A stretch of DNA of 64,000 nucleotides, from NCBI RefSeq assembly GCF_902506165.1, contig NZ_LR733817.1, forward strand, positions 4,491,624 to 4,555,623. Reading direction: 5' to 3'. Position numbers and translations under genes: made by a program. Numbering within the stretch: position 1 is the stretch's first letter; every line of letters begins with the position of its first letter. Below the pieces are notes generated by a model that was not told the origin of the DNA, did not search any database, and saw only the letters and a program-made list of their open reading frames with translations. Below, piece after piece: positions 7,340 to 18,713 of the stretch. This DNA comes from Bosea sp. 29B. Its GTDB lineage: Bacteria > Pseudomonadota > Alphaproteobacteria > Rhizobiales > Beijerinckiaceae.

Positions 7340-8641
7340 CTAAGCTTTTAAACAAAGAGCCACAAAAGCGGCTAGTGTGCCCCACAGCATTTTTAAGTGC
7401 TCTGGAGAGACGCTGAAGCTTGGTGAATGAACATAGCGATTTAAAGTGTCAATGGATATTATTGCCTCTGCTTGTTGCAGTTTTTTAAGTGCCCCGAGGT
7501 ATTTTTTATCTATTTTATTTTTGATGTACATATCTTCAGCAACTTTTATTGCCTTACGCGCTAGGTTGTCATTGCGTTGAATGCTCGTTAATGGGGCGGA
7601 TGTTATGTAGTTCTCGATAGAAAGCTCAATCAAAACGCGAAGTAGGACCGAAATAGCATTCTTATGATGGTCTAGTTCAAGTTTGAATTGAAGTTCTTCC
7701 CAAATTTCGTGATGGCGTTGGAGATGAGCTGTCCAAGTAATACCATAGTCCACTTCGGGAATTATATGCGGCCAGAATGTAAGCTTAACCTGACTCGGTT
7801 TCAGCGGCGCAAGGGGGGATGACGGCGCCGGGTTTGATGGAGTCTTTGGCTTTGATGCCGCTGTGGGAAGAACGCCTTCTTGGTCGAGGCGGTCAATGTA
7901 TTCAAGTTTTGACTCAGTATCCCAAATATCTTCTAACGTAATATTTCGTGTAGCGAGGTCCGTTGCGACGCGCTGAAGTGCCTGAAGCGTCTTCTGTTCT
8001 TCACGTATAAAATCTAGCTTTCCTTTGCGAACAGAAATTCCTAGTCGATTGCGTAAGCTTTCCGCGGATAGCAAGCGATTCATATTGGATCGTGGAATCT
8101 TGCGGCTTGGCAACATGCTCGCCGCCTTAAGTAATTTCTCGATTTCGTCGGCTATATGAAGGCCATTGCCTTTTCCTGTTCGGATGACGAAGTTGTTCTT
8201 CATCCGATCATCCCAGTTGCTTTGTCCTATACCGCCTTGCACGCCTGTGTGGCGGCGAAAGAGGATATCGTCGACGCGGTCACGATCTGTCTCAACGCGG
8301 CACTCGATGCTCTCTGGGAATTTACCCTTCCATTGCTCTCGCAACTCGGAAAAGAATATCTGAAGCTCCACCGTAGGTGCTCGGCGCGGTGTGGAAAGCA
8401 ATTTAAGGCATGTGGTGCGCCGATTGCCATCTGCAACGATGAATTTTTCTCCCGAGGGAAAAACAAGCGGTGGTTCGAAAATCTCGCCTTTAGAAACTAA
8501 GTCTTTGGCCAGATTGCGCATATGCTGCTCTTGCGATGCGAAGAGTTGCGCTATCGCGCCTGTTTCGTTCTCCAACTCGCCATGGCGATCGTTCGCTGGA
8601 TTCACGACCAGCGAATTCAAGGGCACCTTCCGGTATCCCAT
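7340..8641 (-). CDS. ParB-like N-terminal domain protein with a helical C-terminal domain, first gene of the cassette
   Basis: A 433-residue protein. Residues 1-80 match the ParB/Srx N-terminal domain: KVPLNSLVVNPANDRHG, then FIVADGNRRTTCLKLL, where DGNRR is the equivalent of the ParB GERR nucleotide-binding box. A Pro/Ser-rich linker (about 265-290) leads to a helical C-terminal domain with LLRVLIELSIENYI and LNRYVHSPSF, a pattern seen in helical domains of other accessory proteins. No ParA partner or parS site is visible, so chromosome partitioning is unlikely. GGGGGGAG lies 5 bases before the ATG. It leads the three-gene cassette and is AT-rich relative to the core genome. Confidence 0.6.
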   Translation of the reverse strand: MGYRKVPLNSLVVNPANDRHGELENETGAIAQLFASQEQHMRNLAKDLVSKGEIFEPPLVFPSGEKFIVADGNRRTTCLKLLSTPRRAPTVELQIFFSELREQWKGKFPESIECRVETDRDRVDDILFRRHTGVQGGIGQSNWDDRMKNNFVIRTGKGNGLHIADEIEKLLKAASMLPSRKIPRSNMNRLLSAESLRNRLGISVRKGKLDFIREEQKTLQALQRVATDLATRNITLEDIWDTESKLEYIDRLDQEGVLPTAASKPKTPSNPAPSSPLAPLKPSQVKLTFWPHIIPEVDYGITWTAHLQRHHEIWEELQFKLELDHHKNAISVLLRVLIELSIENYITSAPLTSIQRNDNLARKAIKVAEDMYIKNKIDKKYLGALKKLQQAEAIISIDTLNRYVHSPSFSVSPEHLKMLWGTLAAFVALCLKA

Positions 8642-8845
8642 AACGCTCCCCCCGTAACCAAATACCGTGCCGAATAAAGATGCACATCCGGCGGGATTTC
8701 GAAACCCCGAAGGGCAGGGGCGTTACTTTTATCGGAACGCGGACGAAGACTACTATCGACACAGACCTAGGTGATTCCGGATACCCCTAACTGCCATTGC
8801 GTTAGCGCTAGTAGAGTGATCGCATCCTTCACGGCATTCCCGTTA

Positions 8846-11809
<2,964 letters not shown>

Positions 11810-11952
11810 GGTGGTGTCCGAATTGAGCTTAAGCCGTACAGATAGGGCAATCGCCGGGCCATGCCAGTGCGGCCGGGCGAGAGGCGGGCATGAGTAGCAC
11901 GCAGCCGCCGATGTTGCCGCATTGTTCTTGTGGGGTGTGCTGACAGCGATTG

Positions 11953-13128
11953 TCAGGAGCGTGGCAGGCCGCGGAAGCGCCGCCGCAGCAGGATCGCCGA
12001 GACCAGCATGGCCAGCGCCAGCGTCCCGGACAGGATCAGCGCTGCCGAGGCGCCATAACGCTCGATCAGCAAGGCATAGGCGAGCGGCGAGGCAGCCGAG
12101 AGGAAGAAGCCGGGCGCCAGCAGGCGGCCGACATAGGCGCCATAGCTTTTCGGATCGAACAGCATCAGCGGCAGCGTGCCGCGCGTGATCGTCAGCACGC
12201 CGTTGCCGGCGCCGTAGCAGAATGCGAAAGCGAGCGCCGCAAAGGCACTCGCGCCGCCGGCGAGGCCGACGACGAAGCAGAGCGGCAGCACCAGGCAGGC
12301 GACGAGGTTGAGGTCGAACGGGCTGGTCTTCGCCCCGAACAGCACCTCGCCGAGCCGCGCCAGCGACTGGCCGATGCCGCGGGTCGAGCCGATCCAGACC
12401 GCGGCCGCGGCCGGCAGGCCGAGTCCCGCGAGGATGCCGATCATATGGGCGGACATGCCGGCATTGAGGATGCCCGCGAAGGTAACGATCAGCGCATAGA
12501 GCAGGCCGGCGAAGCGGGTATCGGCCGGGCTGAGCGTGACGACCGGCTTCGCGGCTGCGTCGGACAAAGGCCGCGCCGAGACGGTCGGCAGCGTCAGATG
12601 CAGCGGCAAGGTGAGCAGCGCGAAGCCGGCATAGGCGATCAGCGCGCCGCGCCAGCCGAACTGCTCGGCGAGCGCATGACCGAGCGGCCAGAACACGGTC
12701 GAGGCGAGGCCGCCGAGCAGGGTGATCTGGGCGATCGGCCGGCGCGCGGCGCCGCCGCCGATCCGGGCCAGCGCCGCGAAGGCGGCATCGTAGAGGCTGA
12801 GCCGCATGGCGAGGCCGAGGCAGAGCCAGGCGGCGTAATAGGCGGCGATCGTATGGGCAAAGGCGAGGCCGAGGCAGCCGACGGCGGTAAGCACCGAGCC
12901 CACGCACATCACGGTGCGGCCGCCATGGCGGTCGATCAGGCGGCCGACCGTGCCGGAGGTCAGCCCCATCACCAGCAGGCCGGCCGAGAGCCCACCATGG
13001 ATGATCGCCTGCGACCAGCCGAGCTCGCTTGCGATCCGCTCGCCGAAGGCGCCGACCAGATAATAGGACACGCCCCAGGAGATGAGCTGCGCCAGCCCGA
13101 GGCAGAAGACGGTGCTGCGGGAGATCAC
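11953..13128 (-). CDS. MFS transporter
   Basis: A 391-residue major facilitator protein with about 12 transmembrane helices. The motif-A-like loop [13 protein letters not shown] lies between helices 2 and 3, and [32 protein letters not shown] resembles the bacterial YbfB/OxlT-like group. The substrate cannot be named. The start is the GTG at 13128, which overlaps the stop of the upstream acetyltransferase gene (GTGA), so the two form a translationally coupled pair. Longer in-frame extensions upstream do not look like protein. Confidence 0.8.
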   Translation of the reverse strand: MISRSTVFCLGLAQLISWGVSYYLVGAFGERIASELGWSQAIIHGGLSAGLLVMGLTSGTVGRLIDRHGGRTVMCVGSVLTAVGCLGLAFAHTIAAYYAAWLCLGLAMRLSLYDAAFAALARIGGGAARRPIAQITLLGGLASTVFWPLGHALAEQFGWRGALIAYAGFALLTLPLHLTLPTVSARPLSDAAAKPVVTLSPADTRFAGLLYALIVTFAGILNAGMSAHMIGILAGLGLPAAAAVWIGSTRGIGQSLARLGEVLFGAKTSPFDLNLVACLVLPLCFVVGLAGGASAFAALAFAFCYGAGNGVLTITRGTLPLMLFDPKSYGAYVGRLLAPGFFLSAASPLAYALLIERYGASAALILSGTLALAMLVSAILLRRRFRGLPRS

Positions 13129-13916
13129 CTTGCCGATCCGGCCGCCCAGGACTGCGGTGGGGCGCTGTCGCCGGGGCCGAGGCTGCGCTGCATCAGCACG
13201 GTGTCGACCCAGCGGCCGAACTTGAAGCCGGTCGAGCGCAAGGTGCCGATCGGCTCGAAGCCGAAACGGCGATGCAGGCCGATCGAGCCGGCATTGCCGC
13301 TGTCGCCGATATTGGCGAGCATCTGGCGCCAGGGCCCGGCCTCGCACCGGACGATCAGCGCGCCGAGCAAGCTGGAGCCGATCTTCCGGCCGCCGAGCCC
13401 GTCGGCGACATAGATCGAATCCTCGACGGTGTGGCGATAGGCCGGGCGAGGGCGATAGGACGTCGCATAGCTGTAGCCGACGATCCGTCCGCCCTGCTCG
13501 GCGGCGAGATAGGGCAAGCCGAGGCCGAGCACCGCCTGGCGGCGCCCCAGCATCTCCTCGACGCTCGGCGGCGTCTCCTCGAAGCTCGCGAGGCCATGCA
13601 GGACATGGTGGGTGTAGATCGCCTGGATCGCTGGCATATCCGCCTCTCGCGCATCGCGGACGAGGATGGGCGATGCCGTGTTTCCGGCGGATTCAGAAGT
13701 CGTCATTCCAGTCGTTCCGGCCCGATCGGGCCGCCTTTCCGTCCTGTCGGGGCGCCCGGTCAGCGCTTCCCGTCGCGTCACGCCGATATCGGCAAGCTGG
13801 TACTCGTCGAGCTCGCGCAGGGTCCGCAATTGCTGATAGCGCGATTGCTGGCAGGCGCCGACATAGTGTGCCGCCTCGCGCAGCATCTGTCGTCCCGCCC
13901 ACCAGATCCCGCTCAT
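13125..13916 (-). CDS. DUF1127-GNAT fusion: phosphinothricin-type N-acetyltransferase with a DUF1127 leader
   Basis: The reading frame is open from [12 protein letters not shown] (13916). Residues 1-55 look like DUF1127 ([27 protein letters not shown]). A short arginine-rich linker follows, then a complete GNAT domain of the phosphinothricin acetyltransferase type: [38 protein letters not shown] and the acetyl-CoA loop [16 protein letters not shown]. The GNAT could instead start at an ATG at 13706 preceded only by a weak GGAACG. If so, the DUF1127 gene would have no stop of its own before it, so a true fusion is more likely. GNATs of this type acetylate small amines. Coupled to the MFS gene. 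Confidence 0.7.
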   Translation of the reverse strand: MSGIWWAGRQMLREAAHYVGACQQSRYQQLRTLRELDEYQLADIGVTRREALTGRPDRTERRPDRAGTTGMTTSESAGNTASPILVRDAREADMPAIQAIYTHHVLHGLASFEETPPSVEEMLGRRQAVLGLGLPYLAAEQGGRIVGYSYATSYRPRPAYRHTVEDSIYVADGLGGRKIGSSLLGALIVRCEAGPWRQMLANIGDSGNAGSIGLHRRFGFEPIGTLRSTGFKFGRWVDTVLMQRSLGPGDSAPPQSWAAGSAR

Positions 13917-14029
13917 CGCTCGCGTCCTGCCGCGGCCGGATTCTTCCCCGACCGCCAAGCCACCTTGCGCTTTGCCGTCTCATAAATGAAGCTTCTCGAA
14001 GTTATGCAGAGCATGAGAAATTCTTTGAG

Positions 14030-14914
14030 ATGCGCGACCTTCGCCTCGATCAGCTCGACAGCTTCCGCCAGGTGATCGCGCTCGGCAGCTTCTCGGCGGC
14101 GGCCGAGCGGTTGGGCCTGAGCCAGCCGGCGGTCAGCCTGCAGATCCGCGAGCTGGAGCGCCGGCTCGGCACGGTGCTGATTGAGCGCGTCGGACGCCGG
14201 GCCCAGCCGACGGCGGCAGGCATGGAACTGCTCGACCATGCCGGGCGGATCGCGGCGGCGGTGGCGGCGGCGCAGGAGGCGATGGCGCGCCACGCGACCG
14301 GGGCGATGGGCCGTGTCCGGATCGGTACCGGCGCCACCGCCTGCATCTTCCTGTTGCCGCCCCTGCTGCGCGAATTGCGCCAGCACCACCCGACGCTGGA
14401 GATCACGGTCAGCACCGGCAACAGCGCCGATATCGTCAAGGCGATCGAGGACAATCAGATCGATATCGGTCTGGTTTCGCTCCCGGCTGCCGGCCGCAGC
14501 CTGCAGGTCACGCCGCTGCTCGACGATGAGTTCGTCGTGATCGCCCCGCCGGGCATGGACTTGCCGGCGCGATTGACGCCGGAGGCGCTCGCGCGCCTGC
14601 CGGTGCTGCTGTTCGAGCCGGGCGGCATCACCCGGCGCATCGCCGATGAATGGTTCGCCCGCTCCGGCGTGATGCTGAAGCCGGTGATGTCGCTCGGCAG
14701 CGTCGAGGCGATCAAAAGGCTGGTCGGAGCCGGACTGGGCTGCGCCATCCTGCCGAGCATGGCGGTGCGTGACGAAAACGACGGACTGATCGTTCGGCCG
14801 TTGTCGCCGCGCGTGCATCGCACGCTTGGCCTCGTCCTGCGCAAGGACAAGCCATTGCATCGCGGCCTGCGCGAAACGCTGAAGGCGTTGCGGGCGCTGG
14901 GCACGCTCGGCTGA
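14030..14914 (+). CDS. LysR-family transcriptional regulator
   Basis: A 294-residue LTTR. The N-terminal helix-turn-helix is LDSFRQVIALGSFSAAAERLGLSQPAVSLQIRELERRLG (residues 7-45). A type-2 periplasmic-binding-fold effector domain follows (RVRIGTGATACIFLLPPLLREL, ITVSTGNSADIVKAI, IGLVSLP). It is divergent from the GNAT/MFS pair with about 113 bases between starts, the usual arrangement for an LTTR and its target. A role controlling that pair is an inference. The ATG at 14030 gives the standard family N-terminus. Confidence 0.9.
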   Translation: MRDLRLDQLDSFRQVIALGSFSAAAERLGLSQPAVSLQIRELERRLGTVLIERVGRRAQPTAAGMELLDHAGRIAAAVAAAQEAMARHATGAMGRVRIGTGATACIFLLPPLLRELRQHHPTLEITVSTGNSADIVKAIEDNQIDIGLVSLPAAGRSLQVTPLLDDEFVVIAPPGMDLPARLTPEALARLPVLLFEPGGITRRIADEWFARSGVMLKPVMSLGSVEAIKRLVGAGLGCAILPSMAVRDENDGLIVRPLSPRVHRTLGLVLRKDKPLHRGLRETLKALRALGTLG

Positions 14915-15106
14915 GCGCTTTGCCTCCTGACAAGACCGGTCAGGCAAGCGGTCCATCTCATCCGCCGTTTGCGCACTGCCCATGATCCGAAAGCGGCGCT
15001 AAGGTTTTCGCCTGCCGGGCGGAACATTTCGCCCGCTTTCGCGCTTCGTGGACAGGCCGGAAAGTCAGGTGCCCTGATCGGGCACGGCAGCCAGCGGGGG
15101 ATCGTC

Positions 15107-16102
15107 ATGATGAAAGCCGTTCTGCGAGGGGCAGCATTGCTGCTCGGCCTCGGTCTCACCGCTCCCGGTTTCGCCTGCGAGCTCGACCGGCCGCTGAAGA
15201 TGGCGGGGCTCGATTATGACTCCGCCGCCTTCCACACTGCCGTCGCCAGCGCCATTGCCGAGAAGGGCTTCGGCTGCAAGGTCGAGCGCGTGCCGGGCGT
15301 GATCGCGCCGCTGGTCAACGGTCTCGGCCGCGGCGATGTCGACATCGTCATGGAGATCTGGCTGGCGAACCCGGTCGAAGCCTGGGTCAAGGAAGCGGCC
15401 GCCGGCAAGGTTGAGCCGCTGGGCACGACCTTCCCCGATGCGACCGAAGGCTGGTTCGTGCCGCGCTATCTTGTCTCCGGTCCCGACGCCAAGGCGCCCG
15501 AGCTGAAATCGGTGCAGGACCTCAAGCGCTACAAGGAGCTGTTCACCGACCCGGACGAGCCGGGCAAGGGCCGCTTCTATAATTGCGTCGCGGGCTGGGT
15601 CTGCGAAGGCATCAACAGCAAGAAGCTCGTCGCCTACGGGCTCTCCGGCGACTTCACCAATCTCCGCGGCGGCTCGGGCGAGGCGATCGTCGCCGCCATC
15701 GAATCCGCCCTGAAGCGCAAGCGGCCGGTCGTGTTCTATTATTGGGGGCCGAGCTGGCTGCTCGGCGCCTATGATCTGGTCAAGCTCGAGGAGCCCGCCT
15801 TCGATCAGGCGATCTGGGATGAGCTCAAGTCGAGCGATGCGCCCAAGCGCGCCAGCGCCTACCCGGTGAGCCGCGTCGTCATCGGCGCGAATGTCGAGCT
15901 GGCGAAGAAGGCGCCGCAGCTCGCCGGCTTCTTCAGGAAGTACACCACCACCAGCGAACTGACCTCGAAAATGTTGGCCGAAGCTCGCGAGAAGGGCCAG
16001 TCGCCGGAGCAGCAGGCGCTCGTTTTCCTCAAGACCCAACCGGATGTCTGGAAGGCCTGGCTGCCGGCAGATATCGCCAGCAAGGTCGCGTCCGGCCTGT
16101 GA
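15107..16102 (+). CDS. Glycine betaine/choline-type ABC transporter substrate-binding protein (OpuAC/ProX fold)
   Basis: A 331-residue exported protein with a signal peptide (AVLRGAALLLGLGLTAPGFA). The mature domain has the OpuAC hallmarks: KMAGLDYDSAAFHTAVASAIAEKGFGC, GDVDIVMEIWLANPVEAW and the aromatic-rich VFYYWGPSWLLGAYDLVKLEEP used in other members to cage quaternary ammonium ions. AGCGGGGG precedes the ATG pair at 15107/15110. The stop overlaps the start of the permease gene (GTGA), so the pair is coupled. No ATPase gene lies next to it. It probably serves osmoprotection or betaine uptake. Confidence 0.88.
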   Translation: MMKAVLRGAALLLGLGLTAPGFACELDRPLKMAGLDYDSAAFHTAVASAIAEKGFGCKVERVPGVIAPLVNGLGRGDVDIVMEIWLANPVEAWVKEAAAGKVEPLGTTFPDATEGWFVPRYLVSGPDAKAPELKSVQDLKRYKELFTDPDEPGKGRFYNCVAGWVCEGINSKKLVAYGLSGDFTNLRGGSGEAIVAAIESALKRKRPVVFYYWGPSWLLGAYDLVKLEEPAFDQAIWDELKSSDAPKRASAYPVSRVVIGANVELAKKAPQLAGFFRKYTTTSELTSKMLAEAREKGQSPEQQALVFLKTQPDVWKAWLPADIASKVASGL

Positions 16103-16956
16103 CGCTCGACGGGCTGCCGGATCTCGGCAAGGCGCTGCAGAAGCTGGTCAACAAGGGCGTCGATGCCGTCGTCACCGGCTATGGCAGCGACCTCGACGGT
16201 TTCAGCAGGCTGCTGACCGCGCCGGTGCGCGGCGTCGAGGCGGCCCTGCTACTCGTCCCCGTGCCGGCCTTCGTCCTCGCCGTCGCTGCAGGCGCCTGGC
16301 TGGCGCGGCGCAGCCTCGGCTTCACGCTCGCCATGGCGAGCCTGCCGCTGGTGCTCGCCGGCCTCGGCGTCTGGACCGAGGCGATGCAGACCCTCGCGCT
16401 CGTCATCGTCGCGGTGGGGCTGGTCGTCATTCTCGGCCTGCCGCTCGGTGTCGCCGCGGCACGCCTGCCGCGTCTGGGGCGGGCGCTCGCACCAGTCTAC
16501 GACCTGATGCAGACCATTCCGAACTTCGTCTATCTGATCCCGGTGGCGATGCTGCTCGGGCTGGGGCGGGCGCCGGCGCTGCTCGCGACCCTGATCTACG
16601 CCCTGCCGCCTTTCGCGCGGCTGACCGAGCTCGGCCTGCGCGGCATCGATATCGGCATGATCCACGCCGCCCGCGCGCTTGGGCTCGGGCCGTGGCAGAC
16701 GCTCTGGCTCGTCGAATTGCCCTTGGCGCGGCCGGTTATCCTGCAGGGCCTCAACCAGGCGATCATGCTCTCGCTCGCCATGGTCGTGGTCGCCTCGATG
16801 ATCGGCGCCAAAGGCCTCGGTGAAGTCGTGCTCCTCGGCCTGCAGCGCGCCGATCCGGGCCTCGGCTTCGTCGGAGGGCTCGCGGTGGTGGCGCTGGCGA
16901 TCCTGCTCGACCGCATGGCGCAGGCGATCCTGCGGGAGCGGCGGCCGCCTGTGTGA
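16099..16956 (+). CDS. Glycine betaine/choline-type ABC transporter permease (ProW-like)
   Basis: A 285-residue inner-membrane permease with six or more helices. The EAA loop is AARALGLGPWQTLWLVELPLA at about residues 190-210, preceded by LMQTIPNFVYLIPVAMLLGLG, which is characteristic of ProW/OpuAB. The start is a GTG overlapping the binding-protein stop by four bases. An ATP-binding subunit (ProV) is not found before the next gene, a monooxygenase-fold protein, so the ATPase must be supplied from elsewhere in the genome. Confidence 0.88.
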   Translation: MTLDGLPDLGKALQKLVNKGVDAVVTGYGSDLDGFSRLLTAPVRGVEAALLLVPVPAFVLAVAAGAWLARRSLGFTLAMASLPLVLAGLGVWTEAMQTLALVIVAVGLVVILGLPLGVAAARLPRLGRALAPVYDLMQTIPNFVYLIPVAMLLGLGRAPALLATLIYALPPFARLTELGLRGIDIGMIHAARALGLGPWQTLWLVELPLARPVILQGLNQAIMLSLAMVVVASMIGAKGLGEVVLLGLQRADPGLGFVGGLAVVALAILLDRMAQAILRERRPPV

Positions 16957-17041
16957 GCTGCTGACGGATTCGGTCAGGACGATCGGTTGCGCCGCGTCCG
17001 TCGCTTGGGCAGGGTGCCGCCCGAAACGGGAGAGGGCCGCC

Positions 17042-17341
17042 ATGTACGGGTTGATCGGGAAGATGCGGGCCAAGCCCGGCGAGCGCGAGGCGCTGATCGG
17101 TTACATCCTCGAGAGCAGCGGCGAGATGCCGGGCTGCCTGAGCTACATCGTTGCCCGCGATCCCGACGATGCCGATGCGATCTGGGTGACCGAGGTCTGG
17201 GACAGGGAAGAGAGCCACAAGGCTTCGCTCGCTCTGCCGGCCGTACAGGCGGCGATCGCCAAGGCCAGGCCGATCATCGCCGGCTTCGACAGCCATGTGA
17301 TCACCGAGCCGGTCGGCGGGTTTGGTTTGACGAAGGGCTGA
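17042..17341 (+). CDS. Antibiotic biosynthesis monooxygenase (ABM) domain protein
   Basis: A 99-residue single-domain ABM/dimeric alpha-beta barrel protein: YGLIGKMRAKPGEREALI, then GCLSYIVARDPDDADAIWVTEVWDREESHKASL. The family includes quinol monooxygenases such as YgiN and heme-degrading IsdG. The IsdG heme-ligand pattern is not evident, so a YgiN-like or unknown role is more likely. GGGAGAGGG precedes the ATG at 17042. It lies 85 bases after the permease gene and 71 before aroA, and may be transcribed with either. Confidence 0.8.
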   Translation: MYGLIGKMRAKPGEREALIGYILESSGEMPGCLSYIVARDPDDADAIWVTEVWDREESHKASLALPAVQAAIAKARPIIAGFDSHVITEPVGGFGLTKG

Positions 17342-17412
17342 GGGCCGCGGACGCGGCTTCCGCTCGCGGGCCGCACGGTCTAAGACCCTCGCGACCGAGC
17401 CGCGAGCCTGCT

Positions 17413-18696
17413 ATGACCCAATCCGCCCTGAGCAAACTCACCATCCTGCCGACGACGGCGGCGCTGACCGGCCGTGTCATGCCGCCCGGCTCGAAATCGA
17501 TCACCAACCGGGCGCTGCTGGTCGCGGCTCTGGCCAGGGGCGCGAGCCGGCTGAGCGGCGCGCTGAAGAGCGACGACACCCGCTATATGGCGCAGGCGCT
17601 GCGCGACATGGGCGTCACGATCGACGAGCCCGACGCAACCAGCTTCATCGTCACCAGCGATGGGAAGCTACGGGCTCCGGCCAAGCCGCTCTTCCTCGGC
17701 AATGCCGGCACCGCGACCCGCTTCCTGACCGCCGCGGCAGCGCTGGTCGACGGCACGGTCGTGGTCGACGGCGACGAGCACATGCGCAAGCGGCCGATCC
17801 TGCCGCTGGTCGAGGCGCTCACGAGGCTCGGCGTCGCGATCACCGCGCCGAGCGGCTGCCCGCCGGTCACCATCCGGGGGCAGGGCGGATTCGAGGGCGG
17901 GCTGGTCGAGGTCGATGGCGGGCTCTCCAGCCAGTATGTCTCGGCGCTGCTGATGGCCGGCGCCTGCGCCCGCAATCCCGTCGATGTCGTGCTGACCGGC
18001 CAAGGAAACGATAGTCAGATCGGCGCGCGCGGCTATGTCGACCTGACGCTGGCGACGATGCGTGCCTTCGGCGCCGAGGTCTCCGAGCCGGCGAGCGGCG
18101 GCTGGCGGATCGCGCCGACCGGCTATGTCGCGACCGACTACCTGATCGAGCCGGACGCCTCGGCCGCGACCTATCTCTGGGCGGCGGAGGTGCTGACCGG
18201 CGGCGCGATCGATCTCGGCGTGCCGGCTTCCGCCTTCACCCAGCCCGATGCCAAGGCGCATGAGCTGATCGCCGCTTTCCCGAACCTGCCGGCCGAGATC
18301 GACGGCTCGCAGATGCAGGATGCGGTGCCGACGCTCGCCGTGCTCGCCGCCTTCAACCGCACGCCGGTGCGCTTCACCGGCATCGCCAATCTGCGCGTCA
18401 AGGAATGCGACCGCGTCGCGGCGCTGGCGCAGGGCCTGTCGCGAATCCGTGCCGGGCTCGGTGTGGAAGATGGCGACGATCTCCTCGTCGCCTCCGATCC
18501 GGCGCTGGCCGGCCAGACGCTGCCGGCCGAGATCGACACCTTCGCCGACCACCGCATCGCCATGAGCTTCGCGCTGGCGGGCCTTAAGATCGGCGGCGTC
18601 ACCATCCTCGACCCTGCTTGCGTCGCCAAGACCTATCCGGACTACTGGCGCGCGCTCGGCTCGCTCGGCGCGCGCTTCGAAGGCGAAGTTCCGTAG
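17413..18696 (+). CDS. aroA: 3-phosphoshikimate 1-carboxyvinyltransferase (EPSP synthase), atypical active-site loop
   Basis: A 427-residue enzyme transferring enolpyruvyl from PEP to shikimate-3-phosphate in chorismate synthesis. Visible motifs are PPGSKSITNRALL, LGNAGTATRFLTAA, DGGLSSQYVSALLMAG, KECDRVAAL, TFADHRIAMSFALAGL with the catalytic Asp, and CVAKTYPDYW. In the PEP loop the class I enzyme has GTAMRP; here it reads GTATRF, with Phe at the position of E. coli Pro101. It therefore matches neither typical class I nor the class II loop recalled from Agrobacterium CP4-type enzymes. Length and all core motifs are complete. A second, canonical aroA may exist elsewhere. Confidence 0.9.
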   Translation: MTQSALSKLTILPTTAALTGRVMPPGSKSITNRALLVAALARGASRLSGALKSDDTRYMAQALRDMGVTIDEPDATSFIVTSDGKLRAPAKPLFLGNAGTATRFLTAAAALVDGTVVVDGDEHMRKRPILPLVEALTRLGVAITAPSGCPPVTIRGQGGFEGGLVEVDGGLSSQYVSALLMAGACARNPVDVVLTGQGNDSQIGARGYVDLTLATMRAFGAEVSEPASGGWRIAPTGYVATDYLIEPDASAATYLWAAEVLTGGAIDLGVPASAFTQPDAKAHELIAAFPNLPAEIDGSQMQDAVPTLAVLAAFNRTPVRFTGIANLRVKECDRVAALAQGLSRIRAGLGVEDGDDLLVASDPALAGQTLPAEIDTFADHRIAMSFALAGLKIGGVTILDPACVAKTYPDYWRALGSLGARFEGEVP

Positions 18697-18713
18697 GGCT
18701 TGCCGCGCGAGGC

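Noticed and set aside
5400..8845. Integrase-bounded genomic island with att sites.
   Set aside because: No tRNA or integrase gene flanks the AT-rich cassette, and no matching direct repeats could be picked out by eye.
11950..13413. 487-codon plus-strand ORF rich in Glu/Gln/Arg.
   Set aside because: Shadow of the MFS and GNAT genes; no motif, low-complexity composition.
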